Notes: a model not told the origin generated them from the letters alone. 64,000 nucleotides of DNA from Acidobacteriota bacterium (GCA_014584705.1 JACTMJ010000009.1:62001-126000), one strand, 5' to 3'; positions 36,592 to 45,838 are shown, counted from the first letter of the stretch. Translations and numbers: made by a program.

Positions 36592-37968
36592 ATGAATCGC
36601 CGTGCGTTTCTTTCCCTCTCCATTTCGTCGCTCGCGCTTGCGCGGCGCGTCCCTGCCCAGGCTGCGGATGCGCGGCCGAATTTCGTGTTCATTATGGCCG
36701 ACGATATGGGGCCGTTCGACCTCGGATGCTACGGGCAGACGGAGATTCGCACGCCACACATCGACCGCGCGGCCGCGGAAGGAATGCGATTCACGAATTG
36801 CTACGCGGGCGCATCCGTTTGCGCCCCCTCGCGCAGCGTGCTGATGACCGGGCAGCACACCGGCCACACCACCGTCCGGGCGAATGCTTCCCTGCTCACG
36901 GGCGAGCGGGTGCCGCTGCGGAAGGAGGATCGCACGATCGCATCCGTGCTGAAAGGCCCGGAATGGCGCGACGCCTACGATGAAGAACGAGCCTACGCGA
37001 CGGCGCACTTCGGCAAATGGGGCTTGGGGGAACCGGGCACAACCGGCCTTCCCAACGACCACGGCTTCGATGAATTCTTCGGGTTCCTCAATCAGCAGCA
37101 TGCGCATGAACACTACCCGAAGTATCTGTGGCGGAACAAGTCAAAGGAGTTCCTCCGGGGCAATCGCAATGGGGAAAAGCGGGAGTACGCGTCAGACCTG
37201 ATGGCGCGCGAAGCGCTCTATTTTATTGACCGCCATCGCTACGAACCCTTCTTCCTCTACTTCAGCCCCACGGTTCCGCATGCCAAGCTCGAAGCGCCGG
37301 AACTCGGCGAGTATGCAAGCAAGCCATGGCCGGACAGCGCAAAGAACTATGCCGCCATGGTCACGCGCTTTGACAGCTATGTCGGACGAATCCTGGAGAA
37401 GCTGAAAGAAACGGGATTGGACGAAAGGACGGTTGTTTTTATCGCGAGCGACAACGGCGGCACGTCGGAGTTTGGGCCGTTCGCATCGCTCGGCCGCTTC
37501 AAGGGCAAGAAGGGCGTCGTCTACGAGGGGGGCATCCGCGTGCCGATGATCGTGCGCTGGCCAGGGAAGATCCGCGCGGGCGCTACCAGTGATCTGCCCT
37601 GGGGATTTCAGGATGTGCTGCCCACGTTGGCGGACATGGCCGGGACGCGCGGATTCCCGCCCGATATCGACGGACGCTCCGTGCTGCCGACGCTGCTCGG
37701 AAAGACACAGGATCCCAACGTCCCGCTGTATTGGGAGCAGGTGTCCCGGCATGGTCTTGACCAGGCGCTGCGCATCGGCGAATGGAAAGGCGTGCGGCAT
37801 GCGCTCGATGCGCCGCTTGAGCTTTACAACCTCAAGGACGATGTGGGGGAAACCCGCAATGTCGCCGCCGCCCATCCGGAAATCGTAGCCAAGATGGAAG
37901 CGTTTCTGGCCGGATGCCGCACCGAGTCACCGGATTATCCCAGCAGGCCACCCAAGCGCGGACGGTAG
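36592..37968 (+). CDS. exported type I sulfatase
   Basis: A 458-residue arylsulfatase-like enzyme with a twin-arginine type leader (MNRRAFLSLSISSLALARR). The calcium-binding Asp pair is D37-D38 (NFVFIMADDMGPFDLG), and the formylglycine motif is C77-A-P-S-R (VCAPSRSVLMTGQHTGH). The motif GKWGLGEPG and the C-terminal FIASDNGG and KGKKGVVYEGGIRVPMI are family-typical. Maturation needs a formylglycine-generating enzyme, which is not in this window. It removes sulfate esters from glycans or other compounds outside the cytoplasm. The ATG at 36592 has a GGAG site; the frame also reaches 36547. Confidence 0.92.
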   Translation: MNRRAFLSLSISSLALARRVPAQAADARPNFVFIMADDMGPFDLGCYGQTEIRTPHIDRAAAEGMRFTNCYAGASVCAPSRSVLMTGQHTGHTTVRANASLLTGERVPLRKEDRTIASVLKGPEWRDAYDEERAYATAHFGKWGLGEPGTTGLPNDHGFDEFFGFLNQQHAHEHYPKYLWRNKSKEFLRGNRNGEKREYASDLMAREALYFIDRHRYEPFFLYFSPTVPHAKLEAPELGEYASKPWPDSAKNYAAMVTRFDSYVGRILEKLKETGLDERTVVFIASDNGGTSEFGPFASLGRFKGKKGVVYEGGIRVPMIVRWPGKIRAGATSDLPWGFQDVLPTLADMAGTRGFPPDIDGRSVLPTLLGKTQDPNVPLYWEQVSRHGLDQALRIGEWKGVRHALDAPLELYNLKDDVGETRNVAAAHPEIVAKMEAFLAGCRTESPDYPSRPPKRGR

Positions 37969-38430
37969 TGCGTTGCGCGCATCGCAACCGAGAGGAATTC
38001 GAAAACGGGGGACCGCCACTGATCCTGTGGGAGGGAGATCGATGGACTCTCCGGGGTGGCGACGTTGGCGATTCCTCGGGTTGAGATGAGATGGGACGCT
38101 TTTCCGGATGCTGGGTGCATTTTGGGCTGTGTATCGTTTGGACCCCGCTTTTCGGCACTCGGGGCGATTCTCCGAAAAAAACATAGAGGGCGAGGCAGGG
38201 ATGCGAGTCGCCCCGCCCACCCTCGCGCATTCCGCCCCATAGACGATCTCCTCGCGAATGGAGCGACGGCCACTCCTTTCCCATTTCAAGCGTCAGATTC
38301 TGAAGAGAGCATCACGACCAAGAACGCTGCAGAGTGCCCCCGACATGCCCCGCCCCAGAAACCCAACGGGCGACATAGGCCACCCCCTGGGCGTCAGCCC
38401 AGAGGCCGCACCCCGCGCCAAGAATTCGGC

Positions 38431-38482
38431 CGAGCGCCAGCGAGACCATGTCCCGCCGGCCCCATTTGGCCGGTGAGACACC
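38431..38482 (+). repeat. dispersed ~50-base repeat, copy A
   Basis: The segment matches copy B at 44130-44179: 43 of 52 aligned positions are identical, with seven mismatches and two single-base gaps. The shared core includes CCATGTC, CGGCCCC and GCCGGTG. Both copies lie in gene-poor DNA in the same orientation, and copy A touches a transposase scrap. Confidence 0.7.
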
Positions 38483-38580
38483 AACAACCGGCTGACGTCC
38501 TCGACCATCGCCGGCGCCTTCTTCCCGGACAGCATCCGCTCGGCGATAGAAACCCGAAATTCCGGGCTGTGCCCCCCTCG
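38476..38580 (-). pseudogene. fragment of a transposase N-terminal HTH
   Basis: On the minus strand about 35 codons read SPEFRVSIAERMLSGKKAPA followed by MVEDVSRLL, which resembles the N-terminal helix-turn-helix of IS3-type OrfA or similar transposases (pattern EFR....AERML.G). Flanking frames are broken and no other part of a transposase is seen. It is too short to name the IS family. Confidence 0.35.
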
Positions 38581-38852
38581 TCCTTCTTCCCCCGCATGCG
38601 GGGCTCCTTTCCATTTGCTGTAAAGTAACCCTATTTTGTGTGTCTCAAGCGTGGGGTCCACACCAGCATGTCACCGTAATTCAGGTGCAGGAGAAGGAGG
38701 CGAAAGCAAGACGATTCCTCGATCTGATCATGTGAGTTCTTCTGGACCGACCCGGACAGGCCGGGAGTGCTTCGAGGCGAAGTATTGCCTGCCATTGCTG
38801 CTCGAGGATTCGTCACCGGAGCGTGCCCGCTCCTCTTGTCAACTTCGGATGG

Positions 38853-38861
38853 TGTTATAAT
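38853..38861 (+). promoter_or_regulatory. extended -10 promoter of the large TIGR03437 gene
   Basis: TGTTATAAT contains a perfect TATAAT (38856-38861) preceded by the TGN extension. The only -35-like match, TTGTCA at 38836, is spaced by 14 bases, so the extended -10 must carry recognition. It lies about 40 bases before the coding start. Confidence 0.55.
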
Positions 38862-38900
38862 GGCCCACACCCCAAAAATCCATTGAACTTGAGGAGCGGA

Positions 38901-41900
38901 GTGCCCGTGACTTGCCGCGTTTTCTTTTCTATTCGCCTTTTCCCAGTCGTATTGATTGCGGGGCTTTTTTGGCTATCTACCTTCGCGTATGCCGTTCCTT
39001 TTGACGCCGTGCTGAACAGCATCACGTCCCATCCTTCAGACCCTGCGGTCTTCTATGGAGCCTCGGTGGGTGGCGTCCTTCGCAGCGACGATGCGGGAGC
39101 CACCTGGGTCCAGAAGCCCATGTTCCCATTGGGTCAGCACCAGCCCTTCGTCCAGGAGGTGCTCTTCGACAACGCCAATCCCTCTACCATCTACGCTTAC
39201 GCAAACGGGCTGTTGGCGAATCCGCTAGTAGGCGCCTGGAGATCTCATGATCGCGGGGAAACATGGGAACAGGTTATTTCGGCCGAAACGTTTGATGATG
39301 GCAGCACGTTGTCCGCTCTGTTTGTTGCTCCATCCAACGGCTCGGTGCTCTACGCGCTCACCACAGTGGGGGGTGTGCAGCGCATCCACCGCAGTGACAA
39401 CGGTGGAAGCACTTGGGTCTACAAAGGGAGCGGCAGGATCATGGCCGTCCATCCAAAGAATGCGGATTATGCCTACGACGTCAGCCGCGCCACTCTCCGC
39501 CTCTCCACTAATGGAGGACAGTCCTGGATGACGGTGGGCACAGTCGCCGATGTTTCCGGTACCACCGCGAGTGTGAACGCCTTGGCCATCTCTCCCGCTG
39601 ACGCAAAGATCATGATCGCGACAATCTCCTCCGCAAACGGGAACGCGCAGGGCATCTATCGCACCGTCAACGGCGGCGGCTTCTGGCAGAGGGTGAAGAC
39701 AGGGAACAGCATTGGGGTAAAGTTCAGTCAGGGAAATCCCATGGAGGTCATCACCGGGGATTGCTGCGTCATCGGCGCCTACTACAGCTCCAATGCGGGA
39801 GCGACTTTCGCGAGTCTTCCGGACGACACCGACGGGTATGATTCGCATCCGGCGCTTGCGATCTCCCGGACGAGCTTCGACTACAGAGGCACGGGACGTT
39901 TTCTCGTAGCCGTTCGGGCCCTCGGCAAAGGCGGTGTCGGTCAGTACACGCTTTCCGATACGGTATGGAAGCGTCTGCCTGGGACTTACACGCCCTCGGC
40001 GGTCTTCAGCGAGAATCCGCCCTCGGTAAAGGTTTTGAAGGGGGATACCAGCCAGCTCTCCGCGACCCTGAAGATCGTGGGCGGCGAGGGTGGCTCCGCC
40101 GAACCCTTTGTCATTGACACGCCGCGGGTCGAAGGCAGCCAGCTTGCCGTGGATATCAAGTATCGCGGTGATGAGGAAAATGCCACCTCACCCGTTGTCG
40201 TTGTGCGTCGCAACGGCGTCAACGCCGAACCCGGAGTCCATCAACTGCGCGCCACCATCCCCGTACAGGGAGCGCGAAACACGGAGGTATTCGTGGACAC
40301 CGCTCTGGAGGTTGTGGACCGGCCAGAGTCCGCGGGGGTCTACCTCGGCAATATGATCAAAGGCTCCAAGCTTTACTCCACGGGCTCCACCATCAGCGCG
40401 GCTTACCACAACGGGACGTTCTATTACAGCACTTGGGGGGCCATCTACGCGGTGCAACCCAATGGCACATCGGTCCGCATCGCCGGGACTCCGACCAGCG
40501 GCTACGGTGGAGACGGCGGTCCGGCCATCGATGCCTCCATCGAGACACCCTACGATCTCTCCATCGCCCCTGACGGCAGCATCTATTTCCGCGAGGGAAC
40601 GTATCACGTGGTACGCAAGATCGCCCCAGACGGCATTATTACTACCGTGATTGGCGGCCCGGGCGTCTCCAGCACATCCATCACCGAGGGGCAGAATGCT
40701 CTGACCGTGTGGCCAAGCGGCCCGATCACGGTACGAAAAGACGGCACCTTGCTGCTAGCCCAGCGTTCCGCGATCTGGCGATTGGACGGGTCGGTGCTCC
40801 GCAAGGTCACCGGCGGAGGAACTACCCTCCCCGCGGATGGCGTCAATGCCGGCAGCGCCACCATCTACGCGGTGAAACAGATGACGGTCGATGAAGCGGA
40901 TCGTATCGTCCTCATTCATGGCATCCAACTCTACCGGATCGAGAAGAATGGGACCATGAAGCTGCTCGCCGGAGCGGATTGGGGAAATTCCGACAACAGC
41001 AGCACGGACGTCCGCAAGCACGCACTCGATATCCCCTTCTTCGCCCACCAGAACGGCTACAGCTATTATCTGGACGAGGACCGGAACGTGATCCGGCGAA
41101 TCAACCCCGATTTCACGGTCGAAGACGTTGCTTTCAACGGGTCCACCGGCGTTGCTTCTTCTTGTAGCGGAGCAAGGTACGTTCCCATCGACGAGTCGAT
41201 CGACGCCAGCGGGTTGGTGATGACCGGCCCTAATACCCTAACCATCGCCGGCCGCGGCTTGCCTACCTTCTGGCTGCCCGCGCCAGGCAGTTCCAGCATT
41301 GCTTCGCCGGAAGTGCCGTCGAACGGTATCGTTCACGCCGCCTCATTCAAGCAACGCATCGCGCCAGGTTCTCTGATCAGCATCTTTGGCACGGATGTAT
41401 CCAACGAACAGATGGCCGCGCAAAACCTGCCGCTGCCCGCGCAGCTAGGGGGGAGTGTCGCGTGTATCGACGGTCGGGTGGCTCCGGTCCTCTTCGCCAG
41501 CCCCGGGCAAGTGAACGTCCAGATGCCCTACGGCGTGGAGCCGGGTGCGCGCCAAGCGCGCTTCTTCAACCGGAGCGGTGGCGGCGGAGCCGTTCCTCTC
41601 AACGTTCAGGCCACCGCGCCCGACGCCTTCCGCGCGGACAACGGCCGCGGCATCGCCATCAATCCGGATGGGTCGCTCAATGGCCCCGGCGTCGGAGCCG
41701 CTCCGGGCGAGTATGTCGTGGTCTATCTTACGGGCATCGGAGAGGTGGAGCCGGCCGTTGAGGCGGGAGCCGCCGCTCTAGTGGACCCGCTATCCCAGGC
41801 CAAGGCGGAAGCCCGCGCCACGATCGGCGGCACGAGCGCCAATCTGTACTACGTCGGGCTGACCCCAGGCTATGCTGGTTTGGCTCAGGCAAACATCCAG

Positions 41901-41987
41901 GTTCCGGATCTTCCGCCCGGTGAACACGCGGTGGAGATCCAAATAGGAGACCAGATCAACGAGCCATTCACGCTAGCCGTCAAATAG
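38901..41987 (+). CDS. large secreted Asp-box and NHL propeller protein with C-terminal TIGR03437 domain
   Basis: A protein of about 1028 residues with a signal peptide (VFFSIRLFPVVLIAGLFWLS, cut after AYA). Asp-box beta-propeller repeats occupy about residues 30-370 (SDDAGATWVQK, SHDRGETWEQ, SDNGGSTWVYK, STNGGQSWM). A beta-sandwich spans about 375-490. A second, NHL-like propeller spans about 500-810 (GYGGDGGPAIDASIETPYDL). The end, about 815-1028, is the TIGR03437 module: NGIVHAASFKQRIAPGSLIS, then VLFASPGQVNVQMPYGV and a final PPGEHAVEIQIGDQ. TIGR03437 is largely restricted to Solibacter-type Acidobacteria; its role is unknown, possibly surface attachment. Start is the GTG at 38901 or at 38907, both behind GAGGAG. 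Confidence 0.88.
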   Translation: MPVTCRVFFSIRLFPVVLIAGLFWLSTFAYAVPFDAVLNSITSHPSDPAVFYGASVGGVLRSDDAGATWVQKPMFPLGQHQPFVQEVLFDNANPSTIYAYANGLLANPLVGAWRSHDRGETWEQVISAETFDDGSTLSALFVAPSNGSVLYALTTVGGVQRIHRSDNGGSTWVYKGSGRIMAVHPKNADYAYDVSRATLRLSTNGGQSWMTVGTVADVSGTTASVNALAISPADAKIMIATISSANGNAQGIYRTVNGGGFWQRVKTGNSIGVKFSQGNPMEVITGDCCVIGAYYSSNAGATFASLPDDTDGYDSHPALAISRTSFDYRGTGRFLVAVRALGKGGVGQYTLSDTVWKRLPGTYTPSAVFSENPPSVKVLKGDTSQLSATLKIVGGEGGSAEPFVIDTPRVEGSQLAVDIKYRGDEENATSPVVVVRRNGVNAEPGVHQLRATIPVQGARNTEVFVDTALEVVDRPESAGVYLGNMIKGSKLYSTGSTISAAYHNGTFYYSTWGAIYAVQPNGTSVRIAGTPTSGYGGDGGPAIDASIETPYDLSIAPDGSIYFREGTYHVVRKIAPDGIITTVIGGPGVSSTSITEGQNALTVWPSGPITVRKDGTLLLAQRSAIWRLDGSVLRKVTGGGTTLPADGVNAGSATIYAVKQMTVDEADRIVLIHGIQLYRIEKNGTMKLLAGADWGNSDNSSTDVRKHALDIPFFAHQNGYSYYLDEDRNVIRRINPDFTVEDVAFNGSTGVASSCSGARYVPIDESIDASGLVMTGPNTLTIAGRGLPTFWLPAPGSSSIASPEVPSNGIVHAASFKQRIAPGSLISIFGTDVSNEQMAAQNLPLPAQLGGSVACIDGRVAPVLFASPGQVNVQMPYGVEPGARQARFFNRSGGGGAVPLNVQATAPDAFRADNGRGIAINPDGSLNGPGVGAAPGEYVVVYLTGIGEVEPAVEAGAAALVDPLSQAKAEARATIGGTSANLYYVGLTPGYAGLAQANIQVPDLPPGEHAVEIQIGDQINEPFTLAVK

Positions 41988-42393
41988 ACGGACGGCGGAC
42001 GATTCCTGATCGCCCGCGGCTCCGGGATTGCAGGAAGCTCAGATCCCAAGGTATCGGGCATGGATGCCCTGGGATTTCGGTTGCAGGCTCGGCGCGGAGT
42101 TCCGCGAAGTGCTTCTCGATGCTGGCCGCGTTGGTGCGCGAACGGCTCTGCCCGGCAATCTCGCCGGCCACATCCAGGCGACGGAACGGACGGACGCGAT
42201 CGCCAACGCCGATGCCCACGGTCCCGCCCGAGAGCGCCTTCGCCGGCGGCGCGCCGGACGATGCCCGAACCGCTTTGCCGGCGGACTTCGCGGCGGGCAT
42301 CGACGCATCGTCCGCCTTCCTTCGTGCCTCGCCCTTTGCCACCACGCACAGCGCTTTCGTTTGGATCGACGTCACTGCTTTGCTGGCATTCAT
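41980..42393 (-). CDS. small Ala/Lys/Arg-rich hypothetical protein, doubtful
   Basis: An open frame of 137 residues starting at an ATG with AAAGGAG about 11 bases upstream. The N-terminal half is rich in Ala, Lys and Ser (MNASKAVTSIQTKALCVVAK, then KADDASMPAAKSAGKAVRAS) and is followed by a Gly-rich part (ALSGGTVGIGVGDRVRPFRR). I do not recognise it. Its last eight bases overlap the end of the large TIGR03437 gene on the opposite strand. The opposite strand is also open here, so the coding strand is not certain. Confidence 0.35.
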   Translation of the reverse strand: MNASKAVTSIQTKALCVVAKGEARRKADDASMPAAKSAGKAVRASSGAPPAKALSGGTVGIGVGDRVRPFRRLDVAGEIAGQSRSRTNAASIEKHFAELRAEPATEIPGHPCPIPWDLSFLQSRSRGRSGIVRRPSI

Positions 42394-42486
42394 CCTGGCT
42401 GGTTCTCCTTTAGGGAAGTCTGTTTTCAGACGTGATCCACACGATCGCATCCGAACCAGCCGTCTCATCGCATCTGTCCCCGAAAC

Positions 42487-42864
42487 CCGAACTCTCGAAA
42501 TCCCCAGAACTGCTGGGCTTGGCATGTGGGCTTCAATGGGGTTACGCTCGAACATCGCTCCGTCGAGGTCGAGCTTGTGAACATCGGCCCGCTGCGGCGC
42601 GATGACGACGATATGCACAACGCCTATGGTTCTGTTTGCTCTTGCGAAGATGAGCACTCCCTCTATGTGCACAGAGCATGGAGCGGGTACGATTTCTACG
42701 CCACATACAGGGCCTAGCAGTACGCCTTCGTCTGCTCCCTGCTGAATGAACTCTGCGCCGAGTTCGGAATCTCGCGGGAAATCCGCTCATTGTGCTCGTC
42801 GGGCAATTTGCTCGTTCGGGCGCGCGAGGTGGTGGCCATCGTCACGCATTCGAACCTTCGCTGA
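42487..42864 (+). pseudogene. remnant of an N-acetylmuramoyl-L-alanine amidase (Amidase_2 type)
   Basis: In one frame the DNA reads CWAWHVGFNGVTLEHRSVEV, continuing ELVNIGPL, then WSGYDFYATYRA, a TAG at 42715-42717, and QYAFVCSLLNELCAEFGISR up to AIVTHSNLR and a stop at 42862-42864. This follows the Amidase_2 pattern: substrate-side AWHxG, the (S)xx(V/I)ELVN strand, the helix with Q(Y)xxxxxLxxxLCxxFGI, and the THS/GHS metal histidine. The 5' part, with the first zinc His, is missing, and the TAG interrupts the frame. An amidase of this family cleaves peptide from glycan in peptidoglycan; this copy cannot make a normal enzyme. Confidence 0.5.
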
Positions 42865-42915
42865 AACAATTGGGGCTGCGGCCTAGCCTTCGGATGGGTA
42901 CGCCTCTCGTCGTGA

Positions 42916-43674
42916 TCACCACTTGCATTTCTGCCGCACGAGCTTGAATGCCTCGCCTGCGCCGCGTGCATGGAAGTAGATCGATTGCGGTCGCGAGTTG
43001 AAAGGTACGAAGCCGATCAGGATTCGGCTGGACTTTTCCATCTGCTTCGCGAGTCCAACAGGGGATGAGATGAAATACGCTTTTCGATCGGTTGACTGCC
43101 TGGCGTTCCGCTTAAAAGCTTTCCCGTCGTCGAGCCGAATCCTTAGAGTCGTCCCTCCGTAATTACCGTACTCTGGTTCTGCCGTCATGCCTGTGATCAA
43201 GTAGAGCTCTGTCTTGCCTTCCTCACAGCGAAGGACAAGTAGGGGCCGTTCGGTCTGATTGAGCCATCCGTAAATCTCATTCTCAGCCTTGATCGTCGCC
43301 GTTGCACCGCTGGAACTATCGAATTCCGATGACGTAAGCCAAGACGCCCACTTCCCCATCGTTGGTTCACTCGGCGCTCTGTTTGTCTTGACCACGGAGA
43401 GTGTTTCTGTGGCAGGCACCTGCTTCTCTTGCCGGACGGTACTTGGTTCTGGCTTCGATTCCTGACCCTCCGGGTGCCTGTCGGATAGACTCCCGATCAC
43501 GCCCAGTACGCCTACGACGAAACATCCCGTAGCCACAGCCAAGCTCAAGAACTTCCACGGAATCGGATGGCCCGGAGGAAGTGGTACGTCCGCTCTTGGC
43601 GATGGCAGAGGTGGTGCCGGTTGAACCGGAGGCTCGGGCTCCAGAGCCTTCCTCAGCTCATCGAACTCATCCAT
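42916..43674 (-). CDS. single-pass membrane protein with VasI-like C-terminal domain
   Basis: A 252-residue protein: a Pro-rich cytosolic N-terminus (residues 1-40, EPEPPVQPAPPLPSPRADVP), one membrane helix (about 41-62, FLSLAVATGCFVVGVLGVIG), a low-complexity linker and a C-terminal domain of about 145 residues. That domain starts GKWASWLTSSEFDSSSGATA and holds LLVLRCEEGKTELYLITG, LRIRLDDGKAFKRNARQSTD and a last GAGEAFKLVRQKCKW. The paired cysteines and strand order match the VasI-like (type VI secretion-associated) family, but no T6SS gene is nearby, and such domains occur widely outside T6SS. Codon use looks less GC-biased than neighbours. Confidence 0.6.
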   Translation of the reverse strand: MDEFDELRKALEPEPPVQPAPPLPSPRADVPLPPGHPIPWKFLSLAVATGCFVVGVLGVIGSLSDRHPEGQESKPEPSTVRQEKQVPATETLSVVKTNRAPSEPTMGKWASWLTSSEFDSSSGATATIKAENEIYGWLNQTERPLLVLRCEEGKTELYLITGMTAEPEYGNYGGTTLRIRLDDGKAFKRNARQSTDRKAYFISSPVGLAKQMEKSSRILIGFVPFNSRPQSIYFHARGAGEAFKLVRQKCKW

Positions 43675-44129
43675 AATTCACCTCTATATATGGTACTGAT
43701 ATTTCATTACCGTTCAAACTGTGCGCAAATCCCATTATATACTAAGACTTTCCTTCGCAGCCGATATTGAATAAACGCGACATCTTGAAGATATGCAACT
43801 TATTGATAGTGATATATCAATGGAGATAATTGGTTTTGTCGATAAAGCATCAAACTATTCCAAGAATGAACCTGGGGCTGTGTACTCACGAATGAATACG
43901 TGCGGCTGAATGCCCTGACTTCGGTTTCGTGGTTTCGCTGACATTCATGATAGGTATCTGTCAAGGGGAGACCGTTTTGGTGACAGGCGCGGCTCCCGCT
44001 TAATGCTACCCCTCTGACGCGGAATGAGTTACCGTTCTTTCTGCCGTCAGCCAGAGCGCCCGCCCCGTACTCCTGTAGCCGAGCCGACCGGACCCGATCC
44101 CCTGTTGATCCCTGCCCGGCAAAGACCGT

Positions 44130-44179
44130 CGAGCGTAGCGAGGCCATGTCGCGGCGGCCCCGTTTGCCGGTGTGACGCC
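44130..44179 (+). repeat. dispersed ~50-base repeat, copy B
   Basis: The counterpart of copy A at 38431-38482 (43 identical positions of 52 aligned). It shares the core segments CCATGTC, CGGCCCC and GCCGGTG. It lies in fragmentary DNA with no identified transposase. Confidence 0.7.
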
Positions 44180-44607
44180 ACCGTACCGCACTCGCCACTT
44201 CAAGACCACTTCCGCGAATTCCGCCCTGCGGCACCTCGCCCGGTTCCGCACCTGGCGTTTGCTATCCCTCGTCGAATCAAGCGCTTCGCGCTCGCGATTT
44301 CAGACTCTTGCCTTCGCCGCCGCTATGCTCGTTGCGGGGGGAGAGCCAAACCCGCCCAGTATAAAACCATCCCCGCCCGAAGGAGTTTTTAAGATGTCCA
44401 CCGTAACGGCATTCCCCGCGTTCGAAACCACTGCACCCACAGCCCCGCCGGAACCGCATCCCGCGCCGGATTCCGCGCCGCCCTCGCCATCCTCAATCGC
44501 AAAAGCGATCACTGGCTCCCCCTGTCCATTCGCGCCCCCGAAGAGACTGTGGACACCGTGGACACTGCGGACACTGCGGCCAACATGGGCATTGTGGCGG
44601 GAAACGC

Positions 44608-44829
44608 TCAAGAAATCGGCGGCCGCCGCGAGGCGGTTGGGCGGCGCGCGTGCAAGCCCTCAGGCGGTAATGTCCGCGGAGAGGGTTGCTCGCACGCTGT
44701 CTTCGCCAATCTACCGGAGCAGCGGTGCAGATAGAGGAGAAAAAGGGCCGTCGCCGCTAGCGCCATACCCATCAGCGGAAGCCCCACGTTCAGCACTCCG
44801 AAAATCAGTTGGATCGTTGCGGTTGCCAT
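44608..44829 (-). CDS. possible small single-helix membrane protein
   Basis: A 73-residue frame. It opens with a membrane helix (residues about 5-33, IQLIFGVLNVGLPLMGMALA then ATALFLLYLH) and ends in a basic, proline-rich tail. GGGAAG lies a few bases upstream of the ATG. I know no family for it. The helix and the ribosome site support it; the low-information tail and overlapping plus-strand frames argue against it. Confidence 0.35.
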   Translation of the reverse strand: MATATIQLIFGVLNVGLPLMGMALAATALFLLYLHRCSGRLAKTACEQPSPRTLPPEGLHARRPTASRRPPIS

Positions 44830-45001
44830 CTTGCTTCCCTCAATGAGGTATACGCTCGGCGGCGCGAGATCGTTAGCGCGGAAACGGGAAGAAAGATAAA
44901 CTGCGGATGAAGATTCCTCTCTGGACGTATCCTTTACTCACCGAGGCAGGGTCCGTGCGGAAACGGGCTTCCGCGCGAAGGCATCGAAGCAGTAACGCAC
45001 C

Positions 45002-45838
45002 ATGATGAGATCGTTTCCATTGCGTGGCGCGGCATGCCTGCTGGTTCTGCTTGCATTTGCCGCAGGTATCGCCTTGGCCGCCAACCAGAGGCTCTATCTG
45101 ACGGACGGCAGTTACCATCTGGTGCGCGAATATCAGGTGTTGCCGGACCGTGTGCGTTTCTATAGCGTCGAGCGCAGCGCATGGGAAGAGGTTCCGCTTG
45201 ATCTCATCGATCTGAAAAAGACACGCTCCGTGAACCAGTCCGCCGAAGAAGAGCGGAAACAGGAGCAGAAGATGATCGACGCGGAAGACGCCGTCGAACG
45301 GCGCCTGCGCAAGGAAGCGCAAGGTATCCCCGCCGAGCCTGGAGTATATCTCTATGAAGAGGGGAAGCTGCGCACGTTTCCCATCGCGGAACTGGAAGTA
45401 GTGACAGACCGCAAGCGCGCCATTCTGAAGGCGATCAACCCGCTCCCCTTAACGGCCGGCAAGAACTACGTGGAAGTGAAAGGGCTTCGTTCCGCGAATG
45501 TCATTTCCGTTGCCCGGCCGGAATTCTACTTTCGCTTACACCGCCAGCAGGTGTTTGGATTCGTCAAGCTCACCGGGCACAAGGGAAACCGCACGGTGCA
45601 GATCTGGGAAACCATTCCCGTCTCCAAGGAAGTGATGGAAAGCCAGGAGAACGTGGAAGATTTCCGGCGCGAAGCGGGGCCGATGCTTTACCAGGTGTGG
45701 CCGCGCGCCGCACTGGAACCGGGCGAGTATGCGCTGATCACTTACTCGCCGGGGGAGAGCAACATCCGCGCGTGGGATTTCGGCTACTATCCCGGTGCGA
45801 AGCCACCCGCGGTCTCTGAATCCAAAGCGAGGCGCTAG
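45002..45838 (+). CDS. exported protein of unknown function
   Basis: A 278-residue protein with a clear signal peptide (MMRSFPLRGAACLLVLLAFA, cut after about residue 26). Residues 28-75 hold a short strand-rich unit (LYLTDGSYHLVREYQVLPDR, then FYSVERSAWEEVPLDLIDLK), like a small SH3-type sensor unit. A charged helix follows (about 78-106, AEEERKQEQKMIDAEDAVER), and then a beta-rich C-terminal domain ending with LEPGEYALITYSPG and a Tyr-rich end. I recognise no catalytic motif. The architecture is typical of acidobacterial exported hypotheticals. A bidirectional terminator separates it from rpsU. Confidence 0.7.
   Translation: MMRSFPLRGAACLLVLLAFAAGIALAANQRLYLTDGSYHLVREYQVLPDRVRFYSVERSAWEEVPLDLIDLKKTRSVNQSAEEERKQEQKMIDAEDAVERRLRKEAQGIPAEPGVYLYEEGKLRTFPIAELEVVTDRKRAILKAINPLPLTAGKNYVEVKGLRSANVISVARPEFYFRLHRQQVFGFVKLTGHKGNRTVQIWETIPVSKEVMESQENVEDFRREAGPMLYQVWPRAALEPGEYALITYSPGESNIRAWDFGYYPGAKPPAVSESKARR

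Larger units (their letters stand above)
37969..38900. other. 932-base gene-poor region with mobile-element debris
   Basis: No intact gene. It contains a transposase scrap (38476-38580, minus), one copy of the dispersed repeat (38431-38482) and the extended -10 promoter at 38853-38861. A six-base-pair hairpin GTTGCG/CGCAAC follows the sulfatase stop but has no T run. Confidence 0.6.
43675..45001. other. 1.3-kb gene-poor region with repeat copy B and fragmentary frames
   Basis: The first 150 bases are AT-rich. Repeat copy B lies at 44130-44179. A plus-strand ATG at 44394 has a good GAAGGAG site (start MSTVTAFPAFETTAPTAPP), but the frame soon becomes Pro/Ala/Ser-rich and low in information, and another frame is equally open across 44549-44734. 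A short 9-base tandem array (TGGACACCG, TGGACACTG, CGGACACTG) lies around 44548-44577. One small membrane protein candidate is listed separately. Confidence 0.5.

Noticed and set aside
44548..44577. 9-base tandem array (TGGACACCG-type) considered as CRISPR or regulatory repeat
   Set aside because: Only about three imperfect units with no spacers; likely a simple micro-repeat.
44394..44846. plus-strand frame with a good ribosome site (MSTVTAFPAFETTAPTAPP)
   Set aside because: The sequence becomes low-complexity Pro/Ala/Ser without domain; a parallel frame is equally open, so coding is not supported.
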